A stretch of 64,000 nt of DNA, taken from NCBI RefSeq assembly GCF_902859935.1, contig NZ_CADIKI010000020.1:1-64000 (forward strand), given 5' to 3'. The stretch comes from Paraburkholderia fynbosensis (GTDB lineage: Bacteria; Pseudomonadota; Gammaproteobacteria; Burkholderiales; Burkholderiaceae). Below, one piece after another: positions 24,964 through 33,568 of the stretch. Every line of letters begins with the position of its first letter. The stretch's first letter is position 1. Made by a program: the position numbers and the translations under genes. The notes beneath the pieces are model-generated. The model was given only the letters and a program-made list of their open reading frames with translations, had not been told where the DNA came from and made no database searches.

Positions 24964-25839
24964 ATGTCGAATCACATTTCCGCTGCACATGCCGGTCAGT
25001 TCATGGTCGGTGGCGATATTCCCGTCAACCGTCTCGGCTTCGGGGCAATGCGCATTACCGGCCCCGGCATCTGGGGCGAACCGGAAGACCCACAGGGCGT
25101 CCGGGACACGTTGCTGCGCTTGCCAGAGATAGGCGTCAATCTTATCGACACCGCCGACAGCTACGGCCCATTCGTCAGCGAAAATCTGATTCGCGAAGTC
25201 CTGCATCCGTACACCAACATGTTGATAGCGACAAAGGGCGCGCTCACCCGGCCTGCCGCGGACGCATTCTGGGAACCGGTTGGACGCCCGGCTTACTTGC
25301 GGCAATGCGTGCGGATGAGCCTGCGACGATTGAACGTCGATCGCATCGATCTCTGGCAACTGCATCGAATCGATCCAAAAACACCTCGTGAAGAGCAATT
25401 CGAGGTGGTCGCCGAGATGCGCAAAGAAGGTCTGATTCGCCACGTGGGTCTAAGCGAAGTTAGCGTCGAGGATATCGAGACCGCCCAAAAGTACTTCCCG
25501 GTAGCAACCGTGCAGAACGAGTACAACCTCGTCAATCGAAAGAGCGAAGCCGTGCTGAATTACTGCGAGCAACAAGGTATCGGCTTCATCCCATGGTTTC
25601 CGCTCGCCGCGGGCGATCTTGCGCGGCCCGGCTCAGTTCTGTCGGATATCGCGGAGCGGCTCGGTCTCACGACGTCGCAAGTCGCGCTGGCCTGGATCCT
25701 CAAACGGTCGCCAGTGATGTTGCCGATCCCGGGAACATCACGCGTGAAACACCTGGAGCAAAACGTGGCGGCGGCGGCAGTCCCGCTGGCCAAGGCCGAC
25801 TTCGACGCGCTCGAAAAGGTGGCGCAAGCAAGCACGTAG
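24964..25839 (+). CDS. Aldo/keto reductase
   Basis: A 291-residue TIM-barrel reductase. The catalytic Asp and Tyr are in NLIDTADSYGP near residues 55-65, the lysine in IATKGAL near residue 88 and the histidine in WQLHRID near residue 132; the NADPH-phosphate-binding region PIPGTSRVKHLEQN is near residue 255. The ATG at 24964 has GAAGGA upstream; the open frame to 24898 is an extension. Likely NADPH-dependent reduction of aldehydes, closing a three-gene carbonyl-handling unit. Confidence 0.92.
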   Translation: MSNHISAAHAGQFMVGGDIPVNRLGFGAMRITGPGIWGEPEDPQGVRDTLLRLPEIGVNLIDTADSYGPFVSENLIREVLHPYTNMLIATKGALTRPAADAFWEPVGRPAYLRQCVRMSLRRLNVDRIDLWQLHRIDPKTPREEQFEVVAEMRKEGLIRHVGLSEVSVEDIETAQKYFPVATVQNEYNLVNRKSEAVLNYCEQQGIGFIPWFPLAAGDLARPGSVLSDIAERLGLTTSQVALAWILKRSPVMLPIPGTSRVKHLEQNVAAAAVPLAKADFDALEKVAQAST

Positions 25840-26151
25840 AACAAGCGCGGCCTCAGCGCACGCCGAAGTGATCCGGACAGCGGCGACCGGTGGCATGGCA
25901 GGTATGTGTGCCGATGGTGGCAGCACAGCCTGAGTTCGGACAAGCAAACATCACCGCAAGGCGGGACGTCGCTATGCGGCGCCCGCCGCCATTATTGCTT
26001 CTTGTACGGCTGCGCCGATCCCCTCGCCACGCTCTAGACGTTCGTCCTGCTTGACCGCCGTCGGGCAGCGCCGAGTACGGCTCGAGGTTCGCATTCGCGG
26101 CGATCAATCCGTTCACGCGTGCTTCGTGCGCTTAAACTGGGGATACCCACC
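25840..26151. other. Intergenic region upstream of the cytochrome bd genes
   Basis: 312 bases before cioA. One minus-strand frame ends with a cysteine/histidine-rich stretch (ACPNSGC, THTCHATG, RRCPDHFG) at about 25858-25953 that looks like the C-terminus of a small zinc-binding protein, but no full gene is supported. No clear promoter was identified. Confidence 0.4.
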
Positions 26152-27543
26152 ATGGATTTTAGTGACGCAGTTGATCTGTCACGCGTGCAGTTCGCAATGA
26201 CAGCGATTTTCCACATTCTGTGGCCAATCCTGACGATCAGCCTAGCTGCCTTCCTCTTATTGATCGAGCTGCTATGGCTTAAAACTAACGACGTCATGTA
26301 CTACCGGCACGCGCGATTCTGGAGCAAGCTGCTCCTCTTGAACTTCGCCGTTGGCGTGGTAAGTGGAATTCCGATGGAGTTCCAGTTCGGTACCAACTGG
26401 GCAGGATTCTCGAAATATAGCGGCCAATTCGTAGGCAACATTCTCGGATTTGAGGGCGCGATGGCTTTCATGCTGGAAGCCGGCTTTATCGGTGTGATGC
26501 TGCTCGGCTGGGGACGCGTGCCTCGCGGTGTGCACCTGTTCGCCACCGCGATGGTTGCGTTGGGCTCCAGTCTCTCCGCGTTTTGGATCATGGTTGCCAA
26601 CTCATGGATGCAGACGCCCGCTGGTGTCACGGTAGTGAACGGCAAAATCGTCGTGACGGATTATGTCGCCGCTATTTTCAATCCGGACATGGCATGGGGC
26701 GTTTCGCATATGTGGATGGCCGCAATCGAGACCGGCATGTTCGTGATCGCCGGAATTTCCGCCTACAATCTGCTGCGCAGGCGGCATACCGAGTTCTTCG
26801 TCCGCTCGTTCAAAATCGCATTGCTCGCGCTGCTGTTCGTCGCTCCGATTCAAATCTGGCTGGGCGACTCGAGTGGCGGAGCCGTGTTCGCATCGCAGCC
26901 CGCAAAGGGTGCCGCTATCGAAGGCCATTGGAAGACTAACAAACCCGGCACTGGCGCCCCATGGTCGCTGCTGGCGTGGCCGAACCAAAATGAGCAACGC
27001 AATGACTGGTCGATCGAGGTCCCGGGTCTATTGAGCGTTATCGCCACACACTCTCTGGATGGACAGGTGAGGGGGCTGATGGAGTTCCCCGCTACGGACC
27101 AGCCGCCCATGTTGCCGTTGCTTTACTACGCATTTCGTGTGATGGCGGGAGTCGGCTTCGTAGTTATGTTACTGGCCTTCTGGACAGTCTATGGGCTCCG
27201 CAAGATGCGTGGCAGTCTCGATGGGCTATTGGCTCAGCCGAAGCTTCTGCTCGCATGGGTCTTATGCATCCCGCTGCCCTACCTCGCTGTGGAGTGCGGA
27301 TGGATCGTCCGTGAAGTGGGAAGGCAACCATGGGTGGTGTACGGTTTGCTTCGTACCAGCGCCGCGGCGTCACAAGTCGGCGCATCTGCGGTGTCCGGAA
27401 GCATCTCGATGTTCTTCGCGTTTTATCTTGTGCTTTTGGTCACCTTCTTCGCCTTGGCTCGGGCGTGGCTACGCAAAGGTCCGGACCTCACAATCCTTCC
27501 GCCGACTATCGTCCTCACACAGGCCGTAGTTACAGTCGACTAA
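26152..27543 (+). CDS. cioA: Cytochrome bd-type (cyanide-insensitive) quinol oxidase subunit I
   Basis: A 463-residue membrane protein of the CydA/CioA family. A histidine near residue 21 (FHILWP) is the proximal heme ligand. The quinol-binding loop motif GWIVREVGRQPWVVYG near residue 385 is intact. The short Q-loop (about 460 total residues, against about 520 in E. coli CydA) puts it in the CioA branch. About nine transmembrane spans. It oxidises ubiquinol and reduces O2 to water without proton pumping and with high affinity or cyanide tolerance. The start at 26152 (MDFSDAVDLSRVQFA) matches the family. Confidence 0.93.
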   Translation: MDFSDAVDLSRVQFAMTAIFHILWPILTISLAAFLLLIELLWLKTNDVMYYRHARFWSKLLLLNFAVGVVSGIPMEFQFGTNWAGFSKYSGQFVGNILGFEGAMAFMLEAGFIGVMLLGWGRVPRGVHLFATAMVALGSSLSAFWIMVANSWMQTPAGVTVVNGKIVVTDYVAAIFNPDMAWGVSHMWMAAIETGMFVIAGISAYNLLRRRHTEFFVRSFKIALLALLFVAPIQIWLGDSSGGAVFASQPAKGAAIEGHWKTNKPGTGAPWSLLAWPNQNEQRNDWSIEVPGLLSVIATHSLDGQVRGLMEFPATDQPPMLPLLYYAFRVMAGVGFVVMLLAFWTVYGLRKMRGSLDGLLAQPKLLLAWVLCIPLPYLAVECGWIVREVGRQPWVVYGLLRTSAAASQVGASAVSGSISMFFAFYLVLLVTFFALARAWLRKGPDLTILPPTIVLTQAVVTVD

Positions 27544-27579
27544 TCTTAGGCGGCCACTTTTCGCAAGCGAGGATGTCCC

Positions 27580-28560
27580 ATGGAAAGCACCACTCATACA
27601 ATGCTCGCGATCACCTGGTTCGGCTTACTGGGTCTGATGCTGGCGTTCTACGTCGTGACGGATGGCTTCGATCTCGGGGTTGGAATTCTAAGCCTTCTTA
27701 GGCGAAATCGCGAAGACCACGACGTGATGGTCAAGACTATCAGCCACGTATGGGACGCCAATGAAACCTGGTTAGTCGTGCTAGGTGGCGCGCTGTTTGG
27801 TGCGTTTCCCGCCGCATACGCATTGTTGCTCCAAAACCTGTACATGCCGGTGATGGCGCTGATCGCCGGATTGATCATGCGCGGTGCGGCAATCGAATTC
27901 CGTCACAGCGTGGAGCACGGCCGACTGTGGGATACGGTGTTTGGCGTCGGCAGTCTCGTCGCGGCGGCGGCGCAGGGTATTGTGCTCGGGAAAATCCTGA
28001 CTGGCCTGTTACCTGGTGGTCTCAGCGGGCTCTTCGTGACCGTTTCGGCAGGCGGCGTGGTTGCGGGCTATTCGCTGCTCGGCGCAACGTACCTCATGAA
28101 GAAGACGGTCGGCTCCATCGAACGATGGGCGCGGCGCATAGCGCTGATATGCGCCTTGCTGACGGTCGCGGCCGCGCTGCTGATGACGGCGGCGACGTGG
28201 TTTTTCAGTGGCATCGGTCACATTCGCTGGACTCAGCCTGGAGTCTTCCACCTGTTGATCGCACTCGGTTTCGCAGCAACACTATGCTTCGCTTATCTCG
28301 TCGTTTCGCTCAATAGTGGCAACACATCCGGACCATTTCGCGCGTCGGTTGCCTTGTTTCTCTTCTCGTTCGCCGGGCTCGCCATCAGCCTGTTTCCCGA
28401 TTTCATTCCCGGTAAGCTAGGCATTGTGGATGCCGCGTCCGATTCGCCGACGCTGATCTTCATGCTCGTGGGCATCGGACTGATTTTTCCGGTGATGATC
28501 GGCTATAACCTTTTTCAGTACTTCATCTTCCGTGGGAAGGTCACCCGTAGACCGCATTGA
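27580..28560 (+). CDS. cioB: Cytochrome bd-type quinol oxidase subunit II
   Basis: A 326-residue polytopic protein of the CydB family. Conserved segments: WFGLLGLMLAFYVVTDGFDLGVG near residue 10, where CydB proteins have DGFDLG, and HVWDANETWLVVLGGALFGAFP near residue 50. It pairs with CioA in the membrane. It lies 36 bases after cioA and is clearly cotranscribed. No CydX-like small ORF is recognised directly after it. Confidence 0.93.
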   Translation: MESTTHTMLAITWFGLLGLMLAFYVVTDGFDLGVGILSLLRRNREDHDVMVKTISHVWDANETWLVVLGGALFGAFPAAYALLLQNLYMPVMALIAGLIMRGAAIEFRHSVEHGRLWDTVFGVGSLVAAAAQGIVLGKILTGLLPGGLSGLFVTVSAGGVVAGYSLLGATYLMKKTVGSIERWARRIALICALLTVAAALLMTAATWFFSGIGHIRWTQPGVFHLLIALGFAATLCFAYLVVSLNSGNTSGPFRASVALFLFSFAGLAISLFPDFIPGKLGIVDAASDSPTLIFMLVGIGLIFPVMIGYNLFQYFIFRGKVTRRPH

Positions 28561-29327
28561 AACTGTCATCGTTGCGTCGATACGGTGTCAACAGGCGACC
28601 ATACGAGTCCCCAGGGGCGGCAGAGCCTTACCGGGCAATCGTTTGGAGCGTGAGAAATAATTCGTCACCGGCCTGCGCCAGGGGCGCCGATTCCTCAGGT
28701 GGAAGCCGAATCTGCGGACGCGGACGTAGCCGACGGTACTCGGCCGTCTGAGGCAGTTCATGCACGCTCCGAGTGCGACGCCCATCCGGCCAAGTTCCGC
28801 CGGATAGCAGTCACTGGTCACCGCCTCCGGCAGGACGGGACAAGCCGGACCGCTCTTCAACGCTCGAAGTAGATCAAGCCCAAAGCGCTTTTCACCTCGG
28901 ACAACGTCTGGCCCGCCACATCTCGGGCGCACACCGTGCCTCGTTTCAGGATCGCAAGCACCGCCGCCCTGTCTCTCGCTAGCTCGCGACAGCGTGCACA
29001 AATCGGTTCAATAAGCGATTGGAGGCGCTCGTTCAGCACTCGGTTGACCGCGCTATCACCCAGTCCAACTAGCCATACTTCAACTTCAGTTCGTCCACCT
29101 TGGGCGCGTCGTTCGCCTCTTCCTCGGTTTGTCCGGAAATGAAAGGGGAGATAGCCGCAATTGTGTACCCTTCATCTATGGCCTGAAGCAGCGATTCGAT
29201 GGTTCTGAGCGACGTCGGCAAGTTGCACCCTCTCGCCGCCGTCCCTCACGGATACGCAGTGCAGTCGTGCTCACTGCTCCTAAATTGGACCCTCGCACAG
29301 ATCCAACGTCGTGCCTCGCTGCGGCGG

Positions 29328-29501
29328 CGCAGAGCCCCGCTGCGGACCTTGGCATCCACTTCCCGGGCAGCCGCGCGTCTTCTATCGCGTCGACGCCTTT
29401 CTCGATCAATTGCTTGAGAAAAACGACTAGCTGCGCCCCGTGACTTCTGCCAGCAGTCTCAATCGCTGCTCGATCGCCGCCTCGACGCGTACGGCGATGA
29501 C
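29328..29501 (-). pseudogene. Frameshifted RelB/DinJ-like ribbon-helix-helix antitoxin relic
   Basis: Reading the minus strand and switching frame twice gives VRVEAAIEQRLRLLAEVTGRS, then FLKQLIEKGVDAIEDARL, then AREVDAKVRSG. Together these match RelB/DinJ-type antitoxins (VRLDxExxxRLxxLAExTGRSxSFxLxxxIExxLxxxEDxxLAxxVxxRxRxGE). Two frameshifts disable it and I do not recognise a toxin partner next to it. Confidence 0.5.
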
Positions 29502-30832
29502 GTGCGAGCTGTTCCCTGACTTCCTTCTCAACCTCTACTACTGATCGCATGTGCGCCGCGGACCGGCGCATTCGCGCGCTGTTTTACCACAATCCTACCG
29601 AGTGGCGTCCGGGAGCGCTGATCGCTGCCCGGACTCGCGCCGCGTCGACAGACAACGGTGCTCCACGCCAGCTCTCATCCCCGCGCCACGGTGAGTAATA
29701 GAAGCTACCGACTGTACGTCAATGCGGACACCGGCCCATCCATCACAACAGTGCCACGCCCCAGTCTGTGAAGATGCATTTGCGAAAAGCGCATCTGAGA
29801 TCCGGCTAATTAGATAAGTTTTCCTATATTCACAGCTCCCTATGCCCGCAACTCCTATCCTTCGCGGAGCGGGCTGTCCTTCCGCCCGGGCAACCGACTT
29901 GTGTCGGACCCAAGACAGAAACTTTTGGCTACCCCAACGACCTCCTATGAGGAACAACAGCCAGGTACGTTAGGATTACGAAATCTCGCCGGGGAGGTCT
30001 ATTGCCCCGCCATCCAACACCACATTTTGTGACAGCACGACTTATCGCCATTGAATTTAGTGGCCGAAATTGCGGAATCGGCTGTATCCGGACCCGCTCG
30101 AAGGGCCGATGGAAGTCGAAAGTACGTGAAGGTCAGGCTTCGTTCTCTCATGAGCTCACGCGCCCGCCCGTCGCTGCGGAACTGCTTTGATGTTCGGCTT
30201 GGTTGCCGGAGAGATCTGGCAGTTAGTTGCGTCTAGTCCCCTTTTGCCGATCGACAACGGTGAGCTTTTCCCGGATCGGACACGAGTGCACCACATTCAT
30301 AGCGTGGTTGATCGGGCCAACGACTTGCGGAACTCAACAATTCCGCGTTCCCTTTCCAAGCTGCAAGCTGGTACGCGGCATCGAGTCCGTCATCGGCGGA
30401 TCAATGCCGTCATCAAGCAGTAGCGCATCGGTGACGGATTCGAGATGAGCCTTGCGCGCCTATGTAGGGGCAAACGCGTCGCGTCCATCGTTGACCAGCC
30501 GGCGCACGTGGGCATTTTCGTACGCAGCCACCGCTTATCGTGTTCGGGTCATCAAAACGGCGGCGATTACAGATCACCCGCCGCATTCTGAGCCGCGTTC
30601 TACGCGGGCCCTCCAGTGGATCCCGAACCACGATTTGCGGAGTGCAGGTAGGCAGCAGCCCCAATTCGTCGTTTTCCTGCAATTGCTCGACGCGCCTCCA
30701 ATGCCGCCCAAGGTCAGCGTCGATCGCGTGACAGACTACCGCAACCGTCAGACATCACTCACCAAGCAAGTCTTTACGCGACTGATCGCTATTGCCCGTT
30801 GGAGAGTAGTGAAAAGAAACGGTGATTAAGAA

Positions 30833-30867
30833 CCGACACTTATTGCTCGATCGCCCCGACACTTATT
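30833..30867. repeat. Direct repeat pair near the rep gene
   Basis: CCGACACTTATT occurs at 30833-30844 and 30856-30867, start-to-start 23 bases, about two helical turns. A DnaA-box-like sequence TGTGGACAA (one mismatch to TGTGGATAA) follows at 30889-30897. They lie 190 bases beyond the stop of the rep-like gene. An iteron/oriV role is possible; only two copies are present. Confidence 0.35.
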
Positions 30868-31057
30868 CGACTTTGCATGACTGTTGATGTGGACAAGGTT
30901 GCCCGACGACGCGTGCAAACACCGCAATGCTGCGGATTTCTGCGTTTGGATGTGCTGGATGCGCGCTCACCGTGCCATTCGGCCGCTGCACGGCCCATCC
31001 GGAAGTGCCCGTTCCTCGCGGCAAGCGGGTCGTCAGAGAAAACACTTGAAGATAGAA

Positions 31058-31861
31058 CTATCGGGCAGGTACCAGCTGCTGGCGCGCAAGCCTGAAACAA
31101 ACGTCACGGTCGAGAGAAGGATCGTTCTGCTTGATCTGGCCGGCCCGGATCTGAACCTGGCGCTCGAACTCGGCGGCAAGACCGGCGTCTCCGTCATCCG
31201 GCGCCGACCGCGCCGGGTCGGGGCATTTTGAGACGCGATTTTTCAGGCTTTCGAGCCACAATTGGCCACGGGCATATTCGCGCGTGTTGCGACGGCACTG
31301 TTTGGCGTCAGCGGCTCTACGCAGTTGCTGGCGCAGCGCAGCCTTGCTGCGCTCGTGCCGCAACCACTTGGCGAGGCCGAATGCGCCGAACAGTGCTTCC
31401 GGTAGATATCTGATTGCGGCAAGCCCTTTAAAGCTACCGTCCTCCCCGCGCTCGCAGCGTGATCGCGCCGAGGTCAACCCCGCTGCCTGCAGGTCACGCG
31501 TCGCGCGCTCCGCACGACGCATATCAAGCCCGGCTTGGTCGGCGAGAAAGCGCAGCGTCAAATTCTGCATCCCGCGTCCCGCTGACGGGACACCTACGCG
31601 CATGGTCACCAGATCGAGGTATTTGAGACTCGCGCGCAGCAGCTGCACGCAGGCAACGCTTCGTTCAGTACGTTGCTGGCGTGTCGAGCCGTTTGCCCGG
31701 TTCAGACTCGGCAACCAGTCATCCGGCGCGTCGAGATAGCGTCCAAGGCGGTGCATGAGTTCGCTAAGCACACGTGGAATCCCGCCCGCCCCTGTCCTCG
31801 GAGGGGTGGGTAGCCCGGGCGGGAGTGCCGCGACCCGACGAGCATGCAGGTGACCGGACAT
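31058..31861 (-). CDS. Plasmid replication-initiator-like protein
   Basis: A 267-residue basic protein. It shows GGIPRVLSELMHRLGRYL near residue 27, LPSLNRANGSTRQQRTERSVACVQLLR near residue 50 and a winged-helix-like segment LTLRFLADQAGLDMRRAERATRDLQAAGL near residue 100. This resembles replication proteins of broad-host-range plasmids that carry VirB/Tra-type transfer modules. It is followed by a candidate oriV-like repeat pair and preceded by the candidate small RNA at 32081-32169, both usual companions of a plasmid replicon. Identification is from pattern recall, not a search; a phage/helper replication role is possible. Confidence 0.55.
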   Translation of the reverse strand: MSGHLHARRVAALPPGLPTPPRTGAGGIPRVLSELMHRLGRYLDAPDDWLPSLNRANGSTRQQRTERSVACVQLLRASLKYLDLVTMRVGVPSAGRGMQNLTLRFLADQAGLDMRRAERATRDLQAAGLTSARSRCERGEDGSFKGLAAIRYLPEALFGAFGLAKWLRHERSKAALRQQLRRAADAKQCRRNTREYARGQLWLESLKNRVSKCPDPARSAPDDGDAGLAAEFERQVQIRAGQIKQNDPSLDRDVCFRLARQQLVPAR

Positions 31862-32046
31862 TCCGGGGCAGATGCAGCGTAGGCTCAGAAAACCGGGCAG
31901 CGAAACGCCCTTCGCCTGCGTCGCCTCATCGAGCGTAGTGTCGCAGACATTGCGTCAGGAACGGAAAGGAACCGTCTGGCCCCTTTGGGTACTCGTCGAT
32001 TCATGGGGTCACTCATCTTTTGCGATCAAACGCTCACCGACGACGC

Positions 32047-32074
32047 TTGACACCGAATGAGTAGTTGCTAGAAT
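32047..32074 (+). promoter_or_regulatory. Consensus sigma-70 promoter
   Basis: TTGACA (32047-32052) is a perfect -35 box; TAGAAT (32069-32074) matches the -10 consensus in five of six bases; the spacer is 16 bases. This is the strongest promoter I see in the window. It points into a short non-coding transcript. Confidence 0.75.
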
Positions 32075-32080
32075 CGACTT

Positions 32081-32169
32081 CGCTCACTGAAGTTGATGCA
32101 TCTAGCACTCTTTCCTGTGCTGGCTGTCGTCAAGAACGACCCTCGCTGCCAGGCGAGGGTTTTTCTTTT
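32081..32169 (+). ncRNA. Candidate small structured RNA, possibly a counter-transcribed replication RNA
   Basis: The transcript predicted from the promoter at 32047-32074 to the terminator at 32139-32169 is about 89 bases and encodes no protein. It contains a hairpin with ACTTC/GAAGT arms near 32077-32093 (partly upstream of the predicted start), one with AGCAC/GTGCT near 32104-32121, and the terminator hairpin. It lies opposite the minus-strand leader of the rep-like gene, so it could act as antisense copy-number control if rep is transcribed from beyond 32170; this is inferred. Confidence 0.55.
32139..32169 (+). terminator. Strong intrinsic terminator of the candidate RNA
   Basis: ACCCTCGC (32139-32146) and GCGAGGGT (32153-32160) pair perfectly around a 6-base loop. 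The stem is followed on the plus strand by a T tract (TTTT C TTTT). No plus-strand gene ends here, so it most likely ends the small RNA. Confidence 0.85.
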
Positions 32170-32253
32170 GTGAGTTCCGTTTTGTCGTGCGCTATGCACT
32201 CCTGCTGAACATAGAAAAAATTTCCAGTCGATGCGGAGTCAGTAAGCCGCTTC

Positions 32254-33546
32254 TCACCGTGCAGTCTCCTGCTTCGATGACGATGCGGCCGCAGACGCAC
32301 AGACTTCGTCCAACGCGTCTGCGGTACGGGTCCATGGTTTCGCAGCCCGACCCAACGACGGCGGCGGCAACTCTGGCATCTCCTCGCCCGCACGCCAGAT
32401 CCATGACGGCATATCGCTGTCGTCGATCAAGCTCGACAAAGCATCCTCGTCTTGCTGTTCGACGCCGGGCGGCTGCACATACAGCGCAACGGGCTTCGGT
32501 AGCACATCAGCCAGCACCGCGCAGGCGAGCGGCTTGTTTTCCGCCAGGTTGTAACGAAGGCCCTTTACGAAGCGGCGCTTGTGCGCCGTGAGCGCATCGA
32601 GCATCAGCTTGTCGTAAGCGTGCTCGAATGGAATCCAGTTGGACGACACGACCATGAGGGCCAGCGTCTCGATCGTTGCGATCCCGGTCGGACTCAGCCC
32701 GAACGTTGCAATGAACACGAGGTGCGCCTCCTCAATGCTGTCCCACAGTGCCAGTTCATTCGCAAAGCGCTTCTGCAGTCGCCGATGCAGATCCTCACTC
32801 AGCAAGAACGGAAAGTCAGGAAGGTGTTTTGCGACGATCTTGAAGCCATAGCGCGACTCCGTAATCTCCTTCACTTCTCCGATCGCGATCATCAGTTTGC
32901 GGGCTTTCCTTTTGATGGCCAGCTCTGCCATGTGAGCGATGCGGCGCTGTGTAATGCCAGCCGCATGCTCCAGCGAGAACGACTCTGGCACATACAGTGA
33001 CCGCCCCAGCGGCTCCCCCCTGGACACCTTGCCGGCCGCAGCCTGCAGCAGGAATTTGCGCACGACGTACCATCTGCGCTTGCCCTCCATCGCCGGATAC
33101 CAGCGATTCAGCCCAGCTTCTTCCCAGAGGTAGTGCAAGGTGCCGCGCAACGTCAGCTTTGCGCCGTCTGTGCGAACCGTGTCGGCCGCTACGCCTGAAG
33201 GTGCCGGCGCCGCTTTACCACCGGACTTCGACAGGCTGAAATCGAGCCTGAGCGTGGTAATACCGTCCTCGATGTTCTCCCGAATAGCCTCACCTTTCAC
33301 CTCGCCCAGTCCGGAGAGTTCCGCCGGCGGCTCGTAGGACGCACAGTCCGGCGCATGTGCACCTCCCGTATTCGGCATGCGCTTGATCACATAGTGTTCG
33401 CCGACTTTTGCGACATACATCGGGACGCCGACCGGCGTACACATGCACAGTGGCCGAACCTTCTCGCCGTGCGCATCGGCAAGATACGTCTGCATGTCGC
33501 CGGCATTAGCCGCAACAATCACGTCGTCGAATCGAAACTGGCTCAT
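32254..33546 (-). CDS. DUF1173-family protein of conjugative elements
   Basis: A 430-residue protein starting MSQFRFDDVIVAANAGDMQTYL; this start (33546) lies 22 bases after traD. It shows a cysteine pair region PLCMCTPVGVPMYVAK near residue 37 and GGAHAPDCASYEPP near residue 70 (a CxC...HxxxC cluster that could bind metal), then a mostly alpha/beta body. It belongs by recall to DUF1173, a family of unknown function found next to type IV secretion and coupling-protein genes. The context fits a role in DNA processing or transfer. Confidence 0.7.
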   Translation of the reverse strand: MSQFRFDDVIVAANAGDMQTYLADAHGEKVRPLCMCTPVGVPMYVAKVGEHYVIKRMPNTGGAHAPDCASYEPPAELSGLGEVKGEAIRENIEDGITTLRLDFSLSKSGGKAAPAPSGVAADTVRTDGAKLTLRGTLHYLWEEAGLNRWYPAMEGKRRWYVVRKFLLQAAAGKVSRGEPLGRSLYVPESFSLEHAAGITQRRIAHMAELAIKRKARKLMIAIGEVKEITESRYGFKIVAKHLPDFPFLLSEDLHRRLQKRFANELALWDSIEEAHLVFIATFGLSPTGIATIETLALMVVSSNWIPFEHAYDKLMLDALTAHKRRFVKGLRYNLAENKPLACAVLADVLPKPVALYVQPPGVEQQDEDALSSLIDDSDMPSWIWRAGEEMPELPPPSLGRAAKPWTRTADALDEVCASAAASSSKQETAR

Positions 33547-33568
33547 GGCGTTACCTCTATCGATGTCT

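Larger units (their letters stand above)
28561..31057. other. Decayed region between cioAB and the plasmid replication gene
   Basis: Nearly 2.5 kb without an intact recognisable gene. Many short frames overlap on both strands with frameshifted fragments. I can support one relic of a ribbon-helix-helix antitoxin (29328-29501) and a pair of short direct repeats (30833-30867). The change from dense operons to debris marks a likely junction of the catabolic segment and the plasmid backbone. Confidence 0.6.
31862..32253. promoter_or_regulatory. Leader/control region between rep-like gene and DUF1173
   Basis: 392 bases. On the plus strand it has a consensus promoter, a hairpin-rich transcript and an intrinsic terminator (listed separately). 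On the minus strand a 43-codon open frame at 31885-32016 (MSDPMNRRVPKG..., arginine-rich) ends 24 bases before the rep start; it could be a leader peptide but has no strong ribosome site. Confidence 0.5.

Noticed and set aside
31885..32016. 43-codon leader peptide before the rep-like gene
   Set aside because: It is open and well placed, but it lacks a strong ribosome site and its Arg-rich composition is expected by chance at this GC; kept only as a note in the control region.
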